Shown: piece after piece, positions 45,038 through 57,915 of the stretch | How positions within the stretch are numbered: the stretch's first letter is position 1 | Layout of the letters: the number at the start of each line of letters is the position of its first letter | From: Hibiscus mutabilis | Taxonomy: Eukaryota > Streptophyta > Magnoliopsida > Malvales > Malvaceae | Reading direction: 5' to 3' | Length of the DNA: 64,000 bases | NCBI GenBank assembly: GCA_019671005.1 | Contig: CM033714.1 | Location: 87,907,909 to 87,971,908, forward strand | Translations under genes and position numbers: made by a program | Notes under the pieces: generated by a model | Databases searched by the model: none | The model's input: only the letters and a program-made list of their open reading frames with translations | Told to the model about the DNA's origin: nothing

Positions 45038-46191
45038 AGTATTCGTAATATCTCATCTTATTTTGTTTCTTGGAAGAAGTCAAGAACAAGTTTTGAGAAG
45101 TGAGAATTTCGAGTCTTATTTTATCGTTCTAACTTTAATTGAAATTTTTTCGAGTTAATATAAGTTTATGAAATTCGAATCTAGTAAAAAATTAATTTTT
45201 TTCAACTTAAGTCGAGTTTTGCTCACTCATACTCCTATGTAGCTTTCATAACCCAACTCGAAATAATGGAACACCAAGATAAGTACCCAAATCATAAACA
45301 CACATATATTCTAATCTTAGGGATGGCAAACCCCCAAAACAAACTGGCGGGTTCTGACCCGATTCGGTAAGGTTGGATTTTTTGAATTATCGATTTTTAG
45401 GTCGAATCGAATTTTAAAAAAGTTTGAGTCGGGTTTGGGTTTAGGATGAAAATTCTTCGACCCATTTTGTTTATAAATATATATTTGCTCACCCTTAAAT
45501 CGATTTTTGATAAGCTCTTATATCTTTTTAATTAAATATTTATTTTTTACATGGTCTAAATGCATATAGACCAAAAAGATCAAATATTAAGATTTATAAC
45601 AGGGCCTTGAGCCCCTTTAGGCCTTAAAAGAGCTATGTCTTTGATTAAGTTTATGAAATTCGAGTCAAGTCGAGTTTTTCAAGTTTTTTTTAAATTAATT
45701 GTAATTATTTTATAATATTATGGTACAAAATAGTTCTAATTTAAACAAATAATGTATTTCCGATCGGATATATTTTAACACCCCTAAAATTGAGGGACTA
45801 AATTGAAAAATGAAGAAACTTATTTTCAAAAAAGAGAAATTAAAAATACATATGTATTCTACTGTGGTTTTACAAGCATGTGGTTCAAATTTAGTCAAAA
45901 TAGATTGAAAATGAAGGAGGAATTAAAGATGAAAGGAAATCATGGACTAACCGCAAAATAGTAAAATACAGATTTTTGAGTTGGCAAAATCTATGCTCAA
46001 ACTCGAAAACTCACTTGTTAATTCGAGTTGACTCGAATAACTCCAATAACTTAAAATTAAAAAAACAATTCTTTCTAAGTTGATTCAAATTTTGTTCACC
46101 CTTCAAAATAATGAGGGATGTATTATGAGTTCTCTATAACTATTTAAAATATGGATAGATTTGGAATTAAGATAAACATACTTAACATTAA
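45038..46191. other. AT-rich intergenic DNA
   Basis: No gene. It contains degenerate GAGTTGAGTCGAGT-type text (45,120-46,080), which recurs at 49.9-50.3 kb and looks like an old dispersed repeat. Confidence 0.5.
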
Positions 46192-46459
46192 GTGGAAAAT
46201 TTGATACACAGTCCGTGTAAACAAACGTTTATAAGTGCTTTTCAAATTTAGGGGTAAGGAGTTTAGTTTAGGGTTAAAAGTTTAGGGGTTTAAGTTGTTA
46301 GGTTTAGAATTTAAGGTTAGTGTTTAGATTTAGGGTTTAAGTTTAGAATTTAGGTTTTAGGGTATTATGATTAGGAATTTAAAATTTGTGTTTTATAAGA
46401 TAAAAATACAAGCTTGTGTAAAATTAATTTTAGATATAATGTATATCAAAGTTGTACCC
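46192..46459. mobile_element. Tourist-like MITE, second copy
   Basis: Ends GTGGAAAATTTGATACACAG and the complement of GTATATCAAAGTTGTACCC are flanked by TAA on both sides (46189-46191 and 46460-46462). The interior has the same degenerate TTTAGGGTTTAAG-like text as the copy at 22770-23032. Confidence 0.65.
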
Positions 46460-49400
46460 TAACATTAATACTATAAATAGACCTTACACATGGGTATGAA
46501 TTAGTGGGTAGTGCTGAACCGGTGGTCCACACTCTTGACTCCCTCCCGAGATATCTTTCAGTTTGTTTTGACCACCCACGTACATGTTCACCGGCATTGG
46601 ACTGGACCACACACATTGCATTATTTCATTTCCGTTTTTCGCTAAACCAGCCAGAGTACAGACACAGTAAAAAGCTATAAATAATATATGTGGTTTTTTT
46701 AATTCATTTTCTTGCATATATTATTGTGACTGTTGAACCCAGTTGTCGGAATTGCATTATCCCATGTGGGTCAATCGTTTCTTTTGTTTTCTGCCCAGCC
46801 CAGATGAATATCTCAACATCATCACAACGCCATATGACAAATTCATGCATCCCATTTAAATCCCTCTTCGTAATCACCATGGTAATTAAAGAAAGGGAAC
46901 GTTGATAATCATGGTAATTAAAACATGATTGCAACAGGTTAGTATAATTTAGTTCTTTAGCAATGATAACGGGAACAATTTTTTTTATCCTTTTCGGTGT
47001 CATTTTTTATACATAAATTTGAGAGTGTAATTAACTCCACTTGATTTGTTTGAGTATGAAGTCTTAAAGAGTTAATATATAAATTTTTATAGAAAATATT
47101 AAAATTTCACTTGATTTATTGGGTATGAGTCACAGGGTCAACAATATTTATTCTAGTAGTATTAAAATTTCATATACCCTATACTCTACTCTGACCCCAC
47201 TATATGAAAATCTTGACTCCACCATTGTTTTTATGCTCTAACAAATTAAATTCTAAGCTCTAATCATAAGTTCTAAGTCCTAAACCTTAAATTCTAAAGC
47301 TTAAAAAGTACACCATACTCATAATTCCTTAAACCCTAAACTTATTTTTTAAGTGAGGAATTAATATAAACACCAAAAACAAGGCAGAGAATTACTGTGC
47401 ATGATGAAGATAAAGAAAGGTAAATTATAACAATAGGCACTTCTTCTTTCGTTTCTTCTGAATTTGACAACTCCACTTTCAGTTATTATAATTTGTTCAT
47501 TTACGTTGTCAATTAAAAATAATTTAGTCACTGAGGCATTAACTCCTTATACATTGATGACGGGACATATTAATAAAAAATTAATTTATAATTTTACCTC
47601 TAAATTTTAAATAGAATATCAATTTAATATTTTAACTGTGATGCAATAAAAATGTAAAAGATTCTGAAAAATATTAAAGAATTATAAATGACTTGAAATG
47701 CACAAGTCTATTATTTTAAAATTTAAAAATATTGTAAGCCAAGACAAATACAACTTCAAAAGTATATTGCATACATTACAATGTAAAATAAATTTTAAAA
47801 TTTCATGAGATATTTTAAAAATGGTTCAAACTCCCACTTACTCGATTGAAATAATTGAATAGTTGTCATTTCAATTCATTACAAAAATCAACAATTCCTT
47901 CTACATTTTTCGAATTCTTTTGTGTCTCTTTCTTTTAGTTCATGAATTCGAAATAATTTCCCAATTTTTTTTTGCATTTTCTCACAAACTCAGAATCTTT
48001 CACACAACTAACCAAACAAACAAAACCACAAACCTTAAACTTTCTAAATCCCCTGCCAATTAACCAACTTAATCAAGTCATTTACTTTTTAATACATAAT
48101 AAAATCATTATTAGTTGATAATATAAATGACAAAATCCTAACAATTAAAAGCGGAGTGACCAAAATCAAAAGAAAATGGGATAGAAGTGACATCTATCCA
48201 AATAAAGAAAATAATGATGTCGCTATCTGGACCGTCAATCTCCCAATAACCTTGGTGTCGAGGTCTTTCAAAGGGTCCAATCCAATCATCTATTCTAAGG
48301 CAGCAGAAATACAGTGAGAATGTTCAAATGTCATGCGCGTGCTTCTTTACCCCTTTATTCCTGCACCTTAATGTCTAGCCTACTAGTACTACTCCTCTAT
48401 AGTCTCTAATCTCCACTCCTCTCCAACAATCATTCCTTCAATATACCCCTTTCATTTATGACTTATTATTTAAGAAGATAACATCCCTTCAAAATTATTC
48501 ATTTAAGTCAAAGCGGATTCTACGGGAAGTGTTTAAATATGATGCACCATTTGAGTTGCGCTTTCGGTCGGTGTAACACATTTGTTCAATTTTTATATAT
48601 TTAATTTAACTAGTGAAAAGTTTCGTATTTAATTTGGCCGATTGGTTAAACTGTTCATCTTTATTCTCTTATTTTTCTTAGGTTATGTGTTTGAATTCTT
48701 AGACTTAAAATTTGTCAAAAAATTAAACTGACAAAAGATACGCTTTGACACACGTACTTTCCTCCAAAAAGAATTAAAGTTTTCGAAAGACATGTTTATT
48801 GACCACGCTTTTAATAAAACAATTTAAAATCTGCTGCATTAATTATACTTTTAACCATTTACCGTACTTAAATGCTTGTGTTTATTATATATACCATTTG
48901 TATTCCATTTATGGTAATTTAATATTTATTTCATTAATTTGTAAACAAATTACTTGTCTAATTGACAACTAAACTTGAATAAATATATTTGATAAGTTAG
49001 TCAAATTACTCATATTTATTTTCCTCACTAAGAAAACCCTATTCATTCTTCTTAAAATTCTCTTTTCCCTCTCGATATTAAAATAATGTTAAATTAATGG
49101 AAATCGCGGGCCAATGAACGTGTCTTTTGAAATTTTTTTTCTTTGGGGAAAGAGCATTTGTCAGGGCGTGAGTTTCATTAATCATTAATTTAAATTAAAT
49201 ACAAGAAAATTTGAGCAGGTGTACCACGTTGGCAAAACCGTTTTCTAGAGGGTGCACCTTCCATAAAGTGTTTTCTATGAAACATGCTTTCACTTTACGT
49301 GGACTAAATGAATGATATTTTGGTAAATAATTTTGAAGGCTTCTATTTTTTTGGCAATGCCTAAACTTAATTTTAATTTTACCTATAGATGAGAGAAAAA

Positions 49401-49463
49401 GGAGACTCTAGGGGAAGGAAGGGGAGTGTTCATTGTGATTCTAGAACTCATGACATAAAAAAA
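46460..49463. other. AT-rich intergenic DNA
   Basis: No gene recognised over 3 kb. Short open frames (for example 46484-47003 minus) show no domain. A small patch at 47,240-47,350 reads as degenerate CCCTAAAC-like text. Confidence 0.5.
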
Positions 49464-49937
49464 TATGAGGGAACAAAGATGAATAGCTTGGTCAACCGAC
49501 CAAATGTTCTTGCTCGGTAAATAATTTTGAAGGCTTCTATTTGCTAAATAATAAAAGAAAGGGGTATATTGGTATAATATTGCCACTTTTCTGGTTTGGT
49601 TTAGGATTGAGTCTAGTAAAAAAATATTTAGTTGAGTTTATGACTTCTATATAATAACCTAAACTTTATTTAATTTTTTAGTCGAATCAAGTTTATAAAA
49701 TATGAGGGAACAAAGATGAATAGTTTGGTCAACCGACCAAATGTTCTTGCTCGGTAAATAATTTTGAAGGCTTCTATTTGCTAAATAATAAAAGAAAGGG
49801 GTATATTGGTATAATATTGCCACTTCTCTGGTTTGGTTTAGGATTGAGTCTAGTAAAAAAATATTTAGTTGAGTTTATGACTTCTATATAATAACCTAAA
49901 CTTTATTTAATTTTTTAGTCGAATCAAGTTTATAAAA
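49464..49937 (+). repeat. Tandem duplication of a 237-bp unit
   Basis: 49464-49700 and 49701-49937 are adjacent direct copies starting TATGAGGGAACAAAGATGAA. I see only two differences (GCTTGG/GTTTGG and CTTTTCTGG/CTTCTCTGG), so the duplication is recent. It lies about 0.7 kb upstream of the CYP714 start codon. Confidence 0.92.
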
Positions 49938-50577
49938 TTCGAGTTGAGTCAAGTCGAGTAAAGTTGTTTGAGGTTTCTGTTTCAATTTAATCGTACATAT
50001 TTCTAGTGTTAGGATAATAATTGGTTCCAATTTAAACTTTTTATAACCATATACGATATAGATATATATTATTCATATGCAATATACATATAATAGACAA
50101 AGTTGAGGGACTTGTCTTGAACTTGAAAATTAATTAATAAAAATTTCAAGTTATTCGAAGTCCCATTTTATAACTCAAACTTCATTTGAAATTTTTTCTA
50201 GCCGAGTTTATAAAATTACGATTCGAATTTTTTGAATCAAATCAATTTGAAAAATTCAATTTTTTTCAAGTTGAGTTGAATTTTGCTCAACCCAAACTCT
50301 ATTACTATAAATCTGCGAGGGATTTTGACCTTAGATTTTGATTTAAAAATAGATTTTGAAGAGGTATATATATATTGGTTTGAGCCGAGGTATTCCGATG
50401 GCAGTGACTAATCCCCTTGTTGCGAGTACTTTCACTAAGAGGTAAAAATTTTAAAAATAATTAAAAAATTCAAATACTTAAGGAGTCTAATAATAATATT
50501 TAAAAACTTTAAAGGACAGAATGACAAATTTCCAAAAGTTTTGGGCCATAGCACCCTGTCCTGGCTGTGTTCCGCGG
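49938..50577. other. Upstream region of CYP714 gene
   Basis: AT-rich, with more GAGTTGAGTCAAGTCGAG-type dispersed repeat. No gene. Confidence 0.45.
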
Positions 50578-50585
50578 TATAAGTA
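50578..50585 (+). promoter_or_regulatory. TATA box of CYP714 gene
   Basis: TATAAGTA in GCGGTATAAGTAGC, 68 bp before the start codon. The region between is GC-balanced and has no other ATG. Confidence 0.6.
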
Positions 50586-50645
50586 GCAGCTCATCATCAG
50601 CCACATTCATCAATTTCCTCTGTTTCATAAAGAAAGCAAATTAAA

Positions 50646-53374
50646 ATGGAGGTGTGGTATTTCTGGTCTCTCATTGTTGGTGCTGTTGGGGTGGTTTGCT
50701 TCTTGGCCCATCATCTGTATAACAGCATGTGGTTCAGGTCGGAACGGCTGAGGAGGAAGCTGTGGGCGCAGGGCATCAAAGGTCCATCGCCTTCTTTCAT
50801 CTACGGCAACCTGCCGGAGATGCAGAAGATCCAATCTCAAGCCCAAGCTTCCGCTCCTGATAATGCCGATATCGTTGCCCACGATTACACTTACTCTGTT
50901 TTCCCATATTTGGTGCAGTGGAGAAAGGAATTCGGTAACACCCTTCCTTCCTTGCTTTGCCTTTTTCCTTTTTAATTCTCACCAACTCGGATATTTCTGC
51001 AATATTCCCACACTATTTTTTAAAGTCTAATGTGTTTATATGGTAATATTTGTTCTTTAATTTTAGTCGTTCGAAAACGCTCACGCATGGTGTAACCGTA
51101 CAGACAGACTGTTCGAACCCGAATCTGCTAAGAACAACAACACTTTTTTCACGCTATTTACAACTCTGGCATCCCCTCTTCTTAGTCTCTTTAATTTTTT
51201 ATCACTATGTCAATGCCTTCTCACATGTAACATTTAGTCTGTAATTCCGATTTCAAAAAACCGCCTCGGCATAGAACACAAACACGGATGTGGCTATTGT
51301 AACAGCAGAGTCAAGAATTCCGACATTTGGTCTAGTGGTCGAGGATGATAAAATTTGAGAAATGGTTTGGGTGGTAGGAATAACGTGACAGTAACATGTT
51401 CCCGTGCAACGCACGTATAAGGAAATAAAAAAGTAACGGCAAAGCCTGAGCGAGGGAAATAGCTTTCAAACATGTAACTGCTAAGCTGGCATTGTGGGGG
51501 CAGACGCGGATGTACAGTCAACTCTGTTCAGACCCCCTTCAAAGAATTAATATCCAACTCATATTTAGTCAGCCATTCACAAAATTTGCCACCCGGGCCC
51601 CCTCCTTTCTTTAGCTCTATAATTTTTGTCCATACCTGCGCACGTGACGCGTGTACAAGATAAAGATATTTCCTTTCCTTTTATGTGTTTTTTCCATTTT
51701 GTTTACATGTGGATTATGATTGAGATTAACATGAACATCATCATCGGTCAATCGAGTTGGATTTGTAATAATTTTTGTTTTGGGAAATGCAGGTCTAATA
51801 TACACATATACCGCTGGGACGAGGCAGCACTTATATGTGAACCAAGCAGAGCTAGTGAAAGAAATGAACCAATGCATTAGTTTTAGTTTAGGTAAGCCTT
51901 CCTATATTTCAAAGAGACTGGCACCTTTGCTTGGCAACGGCATTTTGAGATCCAATGGCCTCGTTTGGGCGCAGCAGAGGAAAGTCATTGCCCCCGAGTT
52001 CTTCATGAACAAGGTCAAGGTAAGTGTGTCCGAACTCGAACTTGACTTAAAAATCTTGGGTTTGGGGCTCAAATTTGACTTAAATGAACTTATTAACCAG
52101 GTGATGGTGGGGCTAATGGTGGAGTCCATGAAACCTGTTATAAGAAAATGGGAGGACAGCATTGAGGCCCAAGGTGGAGTGGTGGCAGACATTAGAGTGG
52201 ATGAGGATTTGAGGGGCTTCACCGGAGATGTCATCGCCAGAGCTTGTTTTGGGAGCTCTTATTCTAAAGGAAAAGAGATCTTTTCCAAGCTTAGGAAACT
52301 TCAAACAGCCCTTTCCAAGCGAAGCTTCCTTTCCGTTGTTTCAGGCTATGGGTACTTATGTGCTTCAATTTTCACTTGTAAAATATGTATCTTGTTGTAT
52401 TGATGCAATTGCAAATGCAGACTTCTGCCGATGAAGAAGAACGATGAGATCAATAGTTTGGAGAGAGAGATAGAGTCGTTAATCTGGGAAACAGTGCAAG
52501 AGCGCGAAAGAAAATGCAAAGAAGCGGGTTCATCAGAGAAGGATCTATTGCAGCTGATACTGGAAGGGGCCTTGAATGATCAAAATCTTGGTAAGGATTC
52601 ATCCAAGAGCTTCATAGTTGATAATTGCAAGAACATATACTTTGCCGGCCACGAGTCTACTGCTGTTGCCTCCTCTTGGTGCCTCATGCTGCTTGCGCTG
52701 CATCCCGAGTGGCAATCTCGTATTCGGGCAGAAGTGGCAGAAGTTTGCGGAGACAACTTGCCAGATTCAGACTCCATCTCCCGCCTGAAAACTGTAAGTA
52801 ACAAAGGCCAAGTCTCACACTCTGAGTAATGACTATTGTCTATGTAAGGAAGAAATGAAACAAGGGTGTTGGCTGGTTGCAGGTAACCATGGTGATTCAA
52901 GAAGCTCTGCGTTTATATTCACCAGCGGCATTCGTGTCAAGGGAGGCCCTTGAGGAGATCCAACTTGGAAATTACACTATTCCTAAGGGCGTGTGCATAT
53001 GGACTTTGATACCAACCCTGCATAGGGACACTGAGATTTGGGGTCCAGATGCAAATGAGTTTAAGCCAGAGAGGTTCAGCGATGGGGTTAAGAAAGCTTG
53101 CAAGTACTCTCAAGCTTACATTCCATTTGGAGTGGGACCTCGGTTGTGCTTGGGCAAAAACTTGGCAATAGTTCAGTTAAAAATTGTGCTTACCCTCATC
53201 ATCTCCAAATTTGCCTTCTCTCTGTCGCCAAAATATCGACATTGCCCTGCTTATAGAATGATCGTAGAGCCTGGAAATGGTGTACAAATTCTGATTCAAA
53301 AAATCAACACCTATGGCGAACTTGGCGGTGGCTCAGCCGCTCAGAGCAGTGCCGATCCGAAGCTAGGACAGTGA
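50646..53374 (+). CDS. CYP714: Cytochrome P450, CYP714 family
   Basis: Five exons join in frame: 50646-50934, 51793-52019, 52101-52351, 52421-52793 and 52883-53374, giving 543 residues, normal for a P450. All introns are GT-AG. Residues about 5-28 form an N-terminal membrane anchor (WSLIVGAVGVVCFLAHHLYN), followed by RSERLRRKLWAQGIKGPSPS, the basic linker and proline-rich hinge of CYP714/CYP72-clan enzymes. Key sites: AGHEST in helix I (331-336), EALR (ExxR, 387-390), FKPERF (440-445) and the heme loop FGVGPRLCLG (462-471; Cys469). CYP714 enzymes oxidise gibberellins (for example rice EUI epoxidation and Arabidopsis ELA1/ELA2), mostly lowering active GA, in the endoplasmic reticulum. Subfamily A or C cannot be fixed here. 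No lesions seen. Confidence 0.92.
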
Positions 53375-53410
53375 TGTCGTAAACTGCTGTTTTGTTCCCT
53401 TATCACCAAA

Positions 53411-53416
53411 AATAAA
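53411..53416 (+). terminator. Polyadenylation-like signal of CYP714 gene
   Basis: AATAAA 37 bp after the stop codon, in AAAAATAAAAGG. Plant signals are loose, so this is only a likely near-upstream element. Confidence 0.4.
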
Positions 53417-53924
53417 AGGAAAACATCTAAAACCTGCCTATCCTAGTCCCAAGTGGATTACAGGGTAGGATTTTTAGTTTTTCTTGTTCTTCGTTTCTCG
53501 TTTGTGAACTCTTTTCAAATGTTGCTTCTAGTTTTATGTTTAATTTTAATGAGGAAATATTTAAACCATATCTTGAATGAAACGAAGATGGAGGAAATTA
53601 GGGATGGTAATCGAGTGAAACGGAAATAAATAGTCTCGTCCATCTCCCATGAAAATATCAGTTTCATATGACACATTTTTTTGACAAATTAAGACTTATA
53701 AAGAAAAGAAGAGGAGTGTTATTAAGGTGTCTAGGACATATGACTTAAGAAAATAAAGATAAACAATTTAGTCAACATGTCAAATATACTTGTTCAATTT
53801 CATAGGACATTTTTTTTCCTTTTCACCCATTTTCAATTTTTTATTCATATCAATTATATACCAATATATTGATTCTAGTACATATTAAAGATATACAATT
53901 TTATAGGCAAAATTCCTCAAATAA
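53417..53924. other. AT-rich intergenic DNA
   Basis: 3' flank of the CYP714 gene; nothing recognised. Confidence 0.5.
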
Positions 53925-54295
53925 AGTTCTGTAATTTTTTTTCAACAATGTAGTCCCTTCAAGTTTATTTTCAAATTTATGGACGTTTATTGTAGCAAAT
54001 CAGAAGTCGGATTGCTTTCAATCCGTCTTTGAACAATATTTTTTTTATGTTCAGATAAAACAACTGAAATCGGACTGCTTGTAATTCGTCTTTGAACAGT
54101 AAAAGTAATGAACATTGTTCAAAGTTGGATGGTGTTAAATCCGTCTTCAAGCTAAAATCAGACTTTAGTTGAGTTTTTCTAGAAAAACACTGTTCAAACT
54201 CGGATTGAAAGTAATCCGACTTATGCCATGAACAATAATCCACCATAGATTTGAAAATAAACTTAAAGTGACCACATTGTTGAAAAAAAAATTGG
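53925..54295. mobile_element. Foldback element of about 370 bp
   Basis: Outer arms TTTTTTCAACAATGTAGTC... and the complement ...GACCACATTGTTGAAAAAA also share TCAAGTTTATTTTCAAAT and its complement. The interior has several TCGGATTG/CAATCCG and GTCTTTGAACA/TGTTCAAA pairs, so it can fold into a large hairpin. Confidence 0.65.
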
Positions 54296-54619
54296 AGAAC
54301 CATATTTGAGTCTTTTTTTCCCAATTTTATATATAAATATTTTAAAGAATAAAATAACAATTTTAAATACGAGATATTTGAGAATATGAGTGATTCTAGC
54401 GACATAACATGATTTTTTTAATGACTTTGAGTTTAAGCAAAGCAATAATAAAAACATATAAATAATTTAAAACATAAAAAAATAATTAATATATCATTTC
54501 CCCTTACCATTATAACTACAAATTTAGATTAAGTAGATAGTTTTTTTTTTTTTTTACATTTTAAAAGCAAATGTCAAAATTCGAATTCACATAAAATGAG
54601 ACAATATCTATAATTAAAA

Positions 54620-55640
54620 ATTTGAGAGAGGGGATTTATAGGATGTCGATGGATCGAATTTGGATCAAACTCTATAAAGTTTGATCTGATTAACAATCGA
54701 CCCTCTGAAACGATCCAAGTCTGAATACACCAAATTTGAGTCCAATTTGAGTAAAATATCCAAAATTCTGAATCCAAGTTCGAATATTCAAAATCCGATT
54801 AGCTTTTTCTTTGATTAAAGTGGTAGCTCAAACATGTCTTTTTCTGAAGAAGAAGAAGAGATGAACAAGATTAGTGTTTGTCTTGATCTTGAAACTTTAA
54901 TTTTAGCCCCCACAATATTGAGAATGAGAGTAAAATTTGAAGATCATATAAGACGACAAAGTTACTTTATATATATAAATAAATAAAAAGGCAAGATCAA
55001 CTTAACTTTCAAAATATCAAGGTTCATGTTTTTTAAATGGACCATAACAGGGTTTATAGGATTCATACTTTTTTGAATTCGAGTTTAAATTTTTCTAATC
55101 AAATTTGGATTATATTTTTCTTCGGATCGAATGAGACTAAATTATTATTCTAGCGATTGATTTTTTATCATCAGAGAGAGAGGGGATTGGTTACTGCGGT
55201 TTGAATTCTTATCTTCAATGCCAACTTAATGTGAAGGATTTTAGTTCAATAAGTTTATACAACCATATTAGGAGGTCACATTAAATAATTATGGATTAAG
55301 GATGACAATCGATCCGATTTGAATCGAATTTTATAAAGTTTATGTTTGATCCAATTGACAATCGGACTTTCAATTGATCCAAATCCGAGTTTGAGTAGAA
55401 AATTGATTTTTTTTAAAGTGACAGCTCAAACAAATGTCTTTTTTAAAGAATAATAAGAGATGAACAAGATTGAAGCATGTCTTGATCTTGAAACTTTAGT
55501 TTCAGCCACTCAAAATATTGAAAAAGAGAACAATATTTGAAGAAGGTAAACCATCAAAAATGCTTTTTATATATAAACAAATAGCTTTTAGGACAAGAGC
55601 GGCTTAACTTTCAAAATATTGAAATTCATATTTTTCGGAC
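54620..55640 (+). repeat. Diverged direct duplication (about 54.64-55.02 and 55.29-55.64 kb)
   Basis: Both copies contain the ordered blocks TATAAAGTTT..GATC, AGCTCAAACA, GAGATGAACAAGATT, GTCTTGATCTTGAAACTTTA and TTAACTTTCAAAATAT. The offset is about 605 bp. Divergence is substantial, so this is an old duplication or two copies of one dispersed repeat. Confidence 0.65.
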
Positions 55641-55984
55641 TTGGATCGGATCTTGATATTGTCCATATCCGACGGGTCTCCTATTAAGATTCAAATATTT
55701 TTTTTTTCGAATTCTAATTTTTTCAATCAAATTTGGATCATTTTTTCTTTCGGGCTCGAATCAAATTTGGACGAAAACGACGTCATTTTGGTGCAGCATC
55801 CAAGTGGTTCGTAGTTAGCTATGTCACAGTTCCATTAAGGAGTTAACGACATAGTGACATAATTGGAACGGAAACTAAAGTTTAGTGTTATAATTGAACA
55901 AATTAAAAATTCAATGATATATATGAGTCATCGTCAATAGTTTGGTGATATCTAATGTAGTTTACCCTAAAATTAAAGACCAAC

Positions 55985-56390
55985 GGTAATTACCTATTTT
56001 AAATTACCACTTAATAAATTACCTTAAATATAAGAAATTATATATTAATAATATTAATGGCCACTTAAAACTGGTATACCACTTAACGATAATTACCTTA
56101 AATATGTAAAAATATATATTATATTATAAATTAAGGGCTACCTAAATATGGTAATTACCTATATTAAAAAATATCATTTAATGGTAGTCACCTTAAATAT
56201 ATAATTACATCAAATATATATAATTATATATAATATTGTAAAATTAAGGACCACCTAAATATGGTAATTACCATATAAAAATATGGTTAAGTGGTGATCA
56301 CCTTAAATATATAAAATTATGGACCACATAAATAAGATAATTACCTTAGTTGAAAATATCACTTACCATTATTTTATACATGTAAAACAT
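55985..56390 (+). repeat. Degenerate tandem repeat (GGTAATTACC / CACCTTAAATAT motif)
   Basis: About four units of roughly 90-120 bp, each with ACCACCTAAATATGGTAATT and ACCTTAAATATATAA blocks. It contains the palindrome GGTAATTACC. Non-coding. Confidence 0.55.
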
Positions 56391-56439
56391 GCCATAAGTT
56401 GGGCTCTACACTTTAGAAAAATCAGCTAACTCAAAAAAT

Positions 56440-56945
56440 TAATTTTTTCTATTGTACGCACACGTAAAGAAGAGTCAATGAAGAAGTTAATCATTTTAAT
56501 TTCTACATTTATTCTCTCTCCTAATTAATTTTATGTCCCACATCAACTAAGAAAACTCTTGATATTCTTCCGCTATCGATTTTCATTGAAAGATTCAACA
56601 AGAAACTTATAATTTTCTCCGCCATTATCTCAAAAATTCAATTGTAATCAATTTTTCTTAAAAATAGCCACCAAATTTATAGTATTTAACGATTTTTTAT
56701 TTATTTATGTCTAATCCTAATTTTAATCTTTTATATTACTCTAGACTCAACTGAATTGATTGCAATTGAATTCTTGAGATAATAAGGGTGAAAATTAGAA
56801 GATATTTTATTTTGATTTTTTCCATAAGAATTAATAAAGGAAAGATAGCAAGAGTTTTCTTGGTTGATGTGGGATAAAGAATTGACGTAGAAATTAGAAT
56901 GATTGACTTCTTCACTAAGCTTTATTCACGCGTGTGTATAATAGT
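56440..56945. mobile_element. Foldback/MITE-like element of about 505 bp
   Basis: The left arm (TATTGTACGCACACGTAAAG, AAGAAGTTAATCATT, ATCAACTAAGAAAACTCTTG, ATTATCTCAAAAATTCAATTG) matches the complement of the right arm (CAATTGAATTCTTGAGATAA, CAAGAGTTTTCTTGGTTGAT, AATGATTGACTTCTTCA, CACGCGTGTGTATAATA). The centre is near 56,695. Confidence 0.7.
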
Positions 56946-57089
56946 TTTTTTTTAGATTAACAGATTTTTCAAAGTGTGGGCTCCCAGATTTTAGGACCAT
57001 GTGACGTGCAACATGTTACACTTATACATGGACGGCCTGCACACACAAGTATAACAATAAAAATCAACATTGTTGTAGGTTGAGAAATA

Positions 57090-57624
57090 GGGGTGTGCAT
57101 TATTCGGTCTAAACCGAATTAACCGACTGAATTAAAATTTTTTCGGTTAATTTTAGGTAGGTTCGGTTAACGGTTAATTTTTTTTGGGAAATTCGATTAT
57201 CGGTTAATTCGGTTCAAAACCGATTAATTAACCGAATTAACCAAAATTATTATATATTAATATTATATATTACATATATTTATTTTTGGTCATTGAACTT
57301 TCAAAAATTATAAAATGATCATTAAATTTTTTCATATATTAGAAAATGGTCATTAAACTTTTATCAAATTAGCATAAAATGAAAGTTCAGTGACTAAAAA
57401 GATATTTTAACATAATTTAGTAACCAATTGTGTATTTTACCCAAAATTTTATAACAAATTTCGGTTAATTAAAAAACCGACCGAATTAACCAATTTTTTT
57501 CAGTTTGATTAAAAAATTTGGAAAAAAATTCGGTTTGATTAACGGTTAAAAAAAGAAAAATCAGTTAATAAATTTTGGATAATTCGGTTCAATCGGTTAA
57601 TTGAATTAACCAGATGCACACTCC
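57090..57624. mobile_element. GGGGTGTGCA-ended inverted-repeat element, copy 1
   Basis: Ends GGGGTGTGCATTATTCGGT and the complement of ACCAGATGCACACTCC, with TA on each side. Internally rich in CCGAATTAACCGA and TCGGTTAATT in both orientations. A second copy, 58443-58988, shares the same interior (ATTAGCATAAAATGAAAGTT region). Confidence 0.7.
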
Positions 57625-57915
57625 TATAGAGAAACACACCATACTATGTCGTTCACAACACCAATCACTAGATTTCAACAATTGACTTTCCTTAAATCAA
57701 TCAGGCACTCGATTTCTCTACGTTTGGTTCTTGAAAACAAAAATTAAGAAGTGATACGTAGTACTAAAACACACTAAATAAACAAAGAATCCTTTATTAA
57801 TATGACTCTATGACCAATTCCCATCAACAACCGATTTCTCCTACAACAATCTTTGATCCCAAACATGATTTTTTTTTAAAACACTTTAATATGATCGTAA
57901 TAGTCTCTTTTAAAA

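Noticed and set aside
51902..52304. Minus-strand open frames across CYP714 exons
   Set aside because: They are antisense shadows of well-supported P450 exons.
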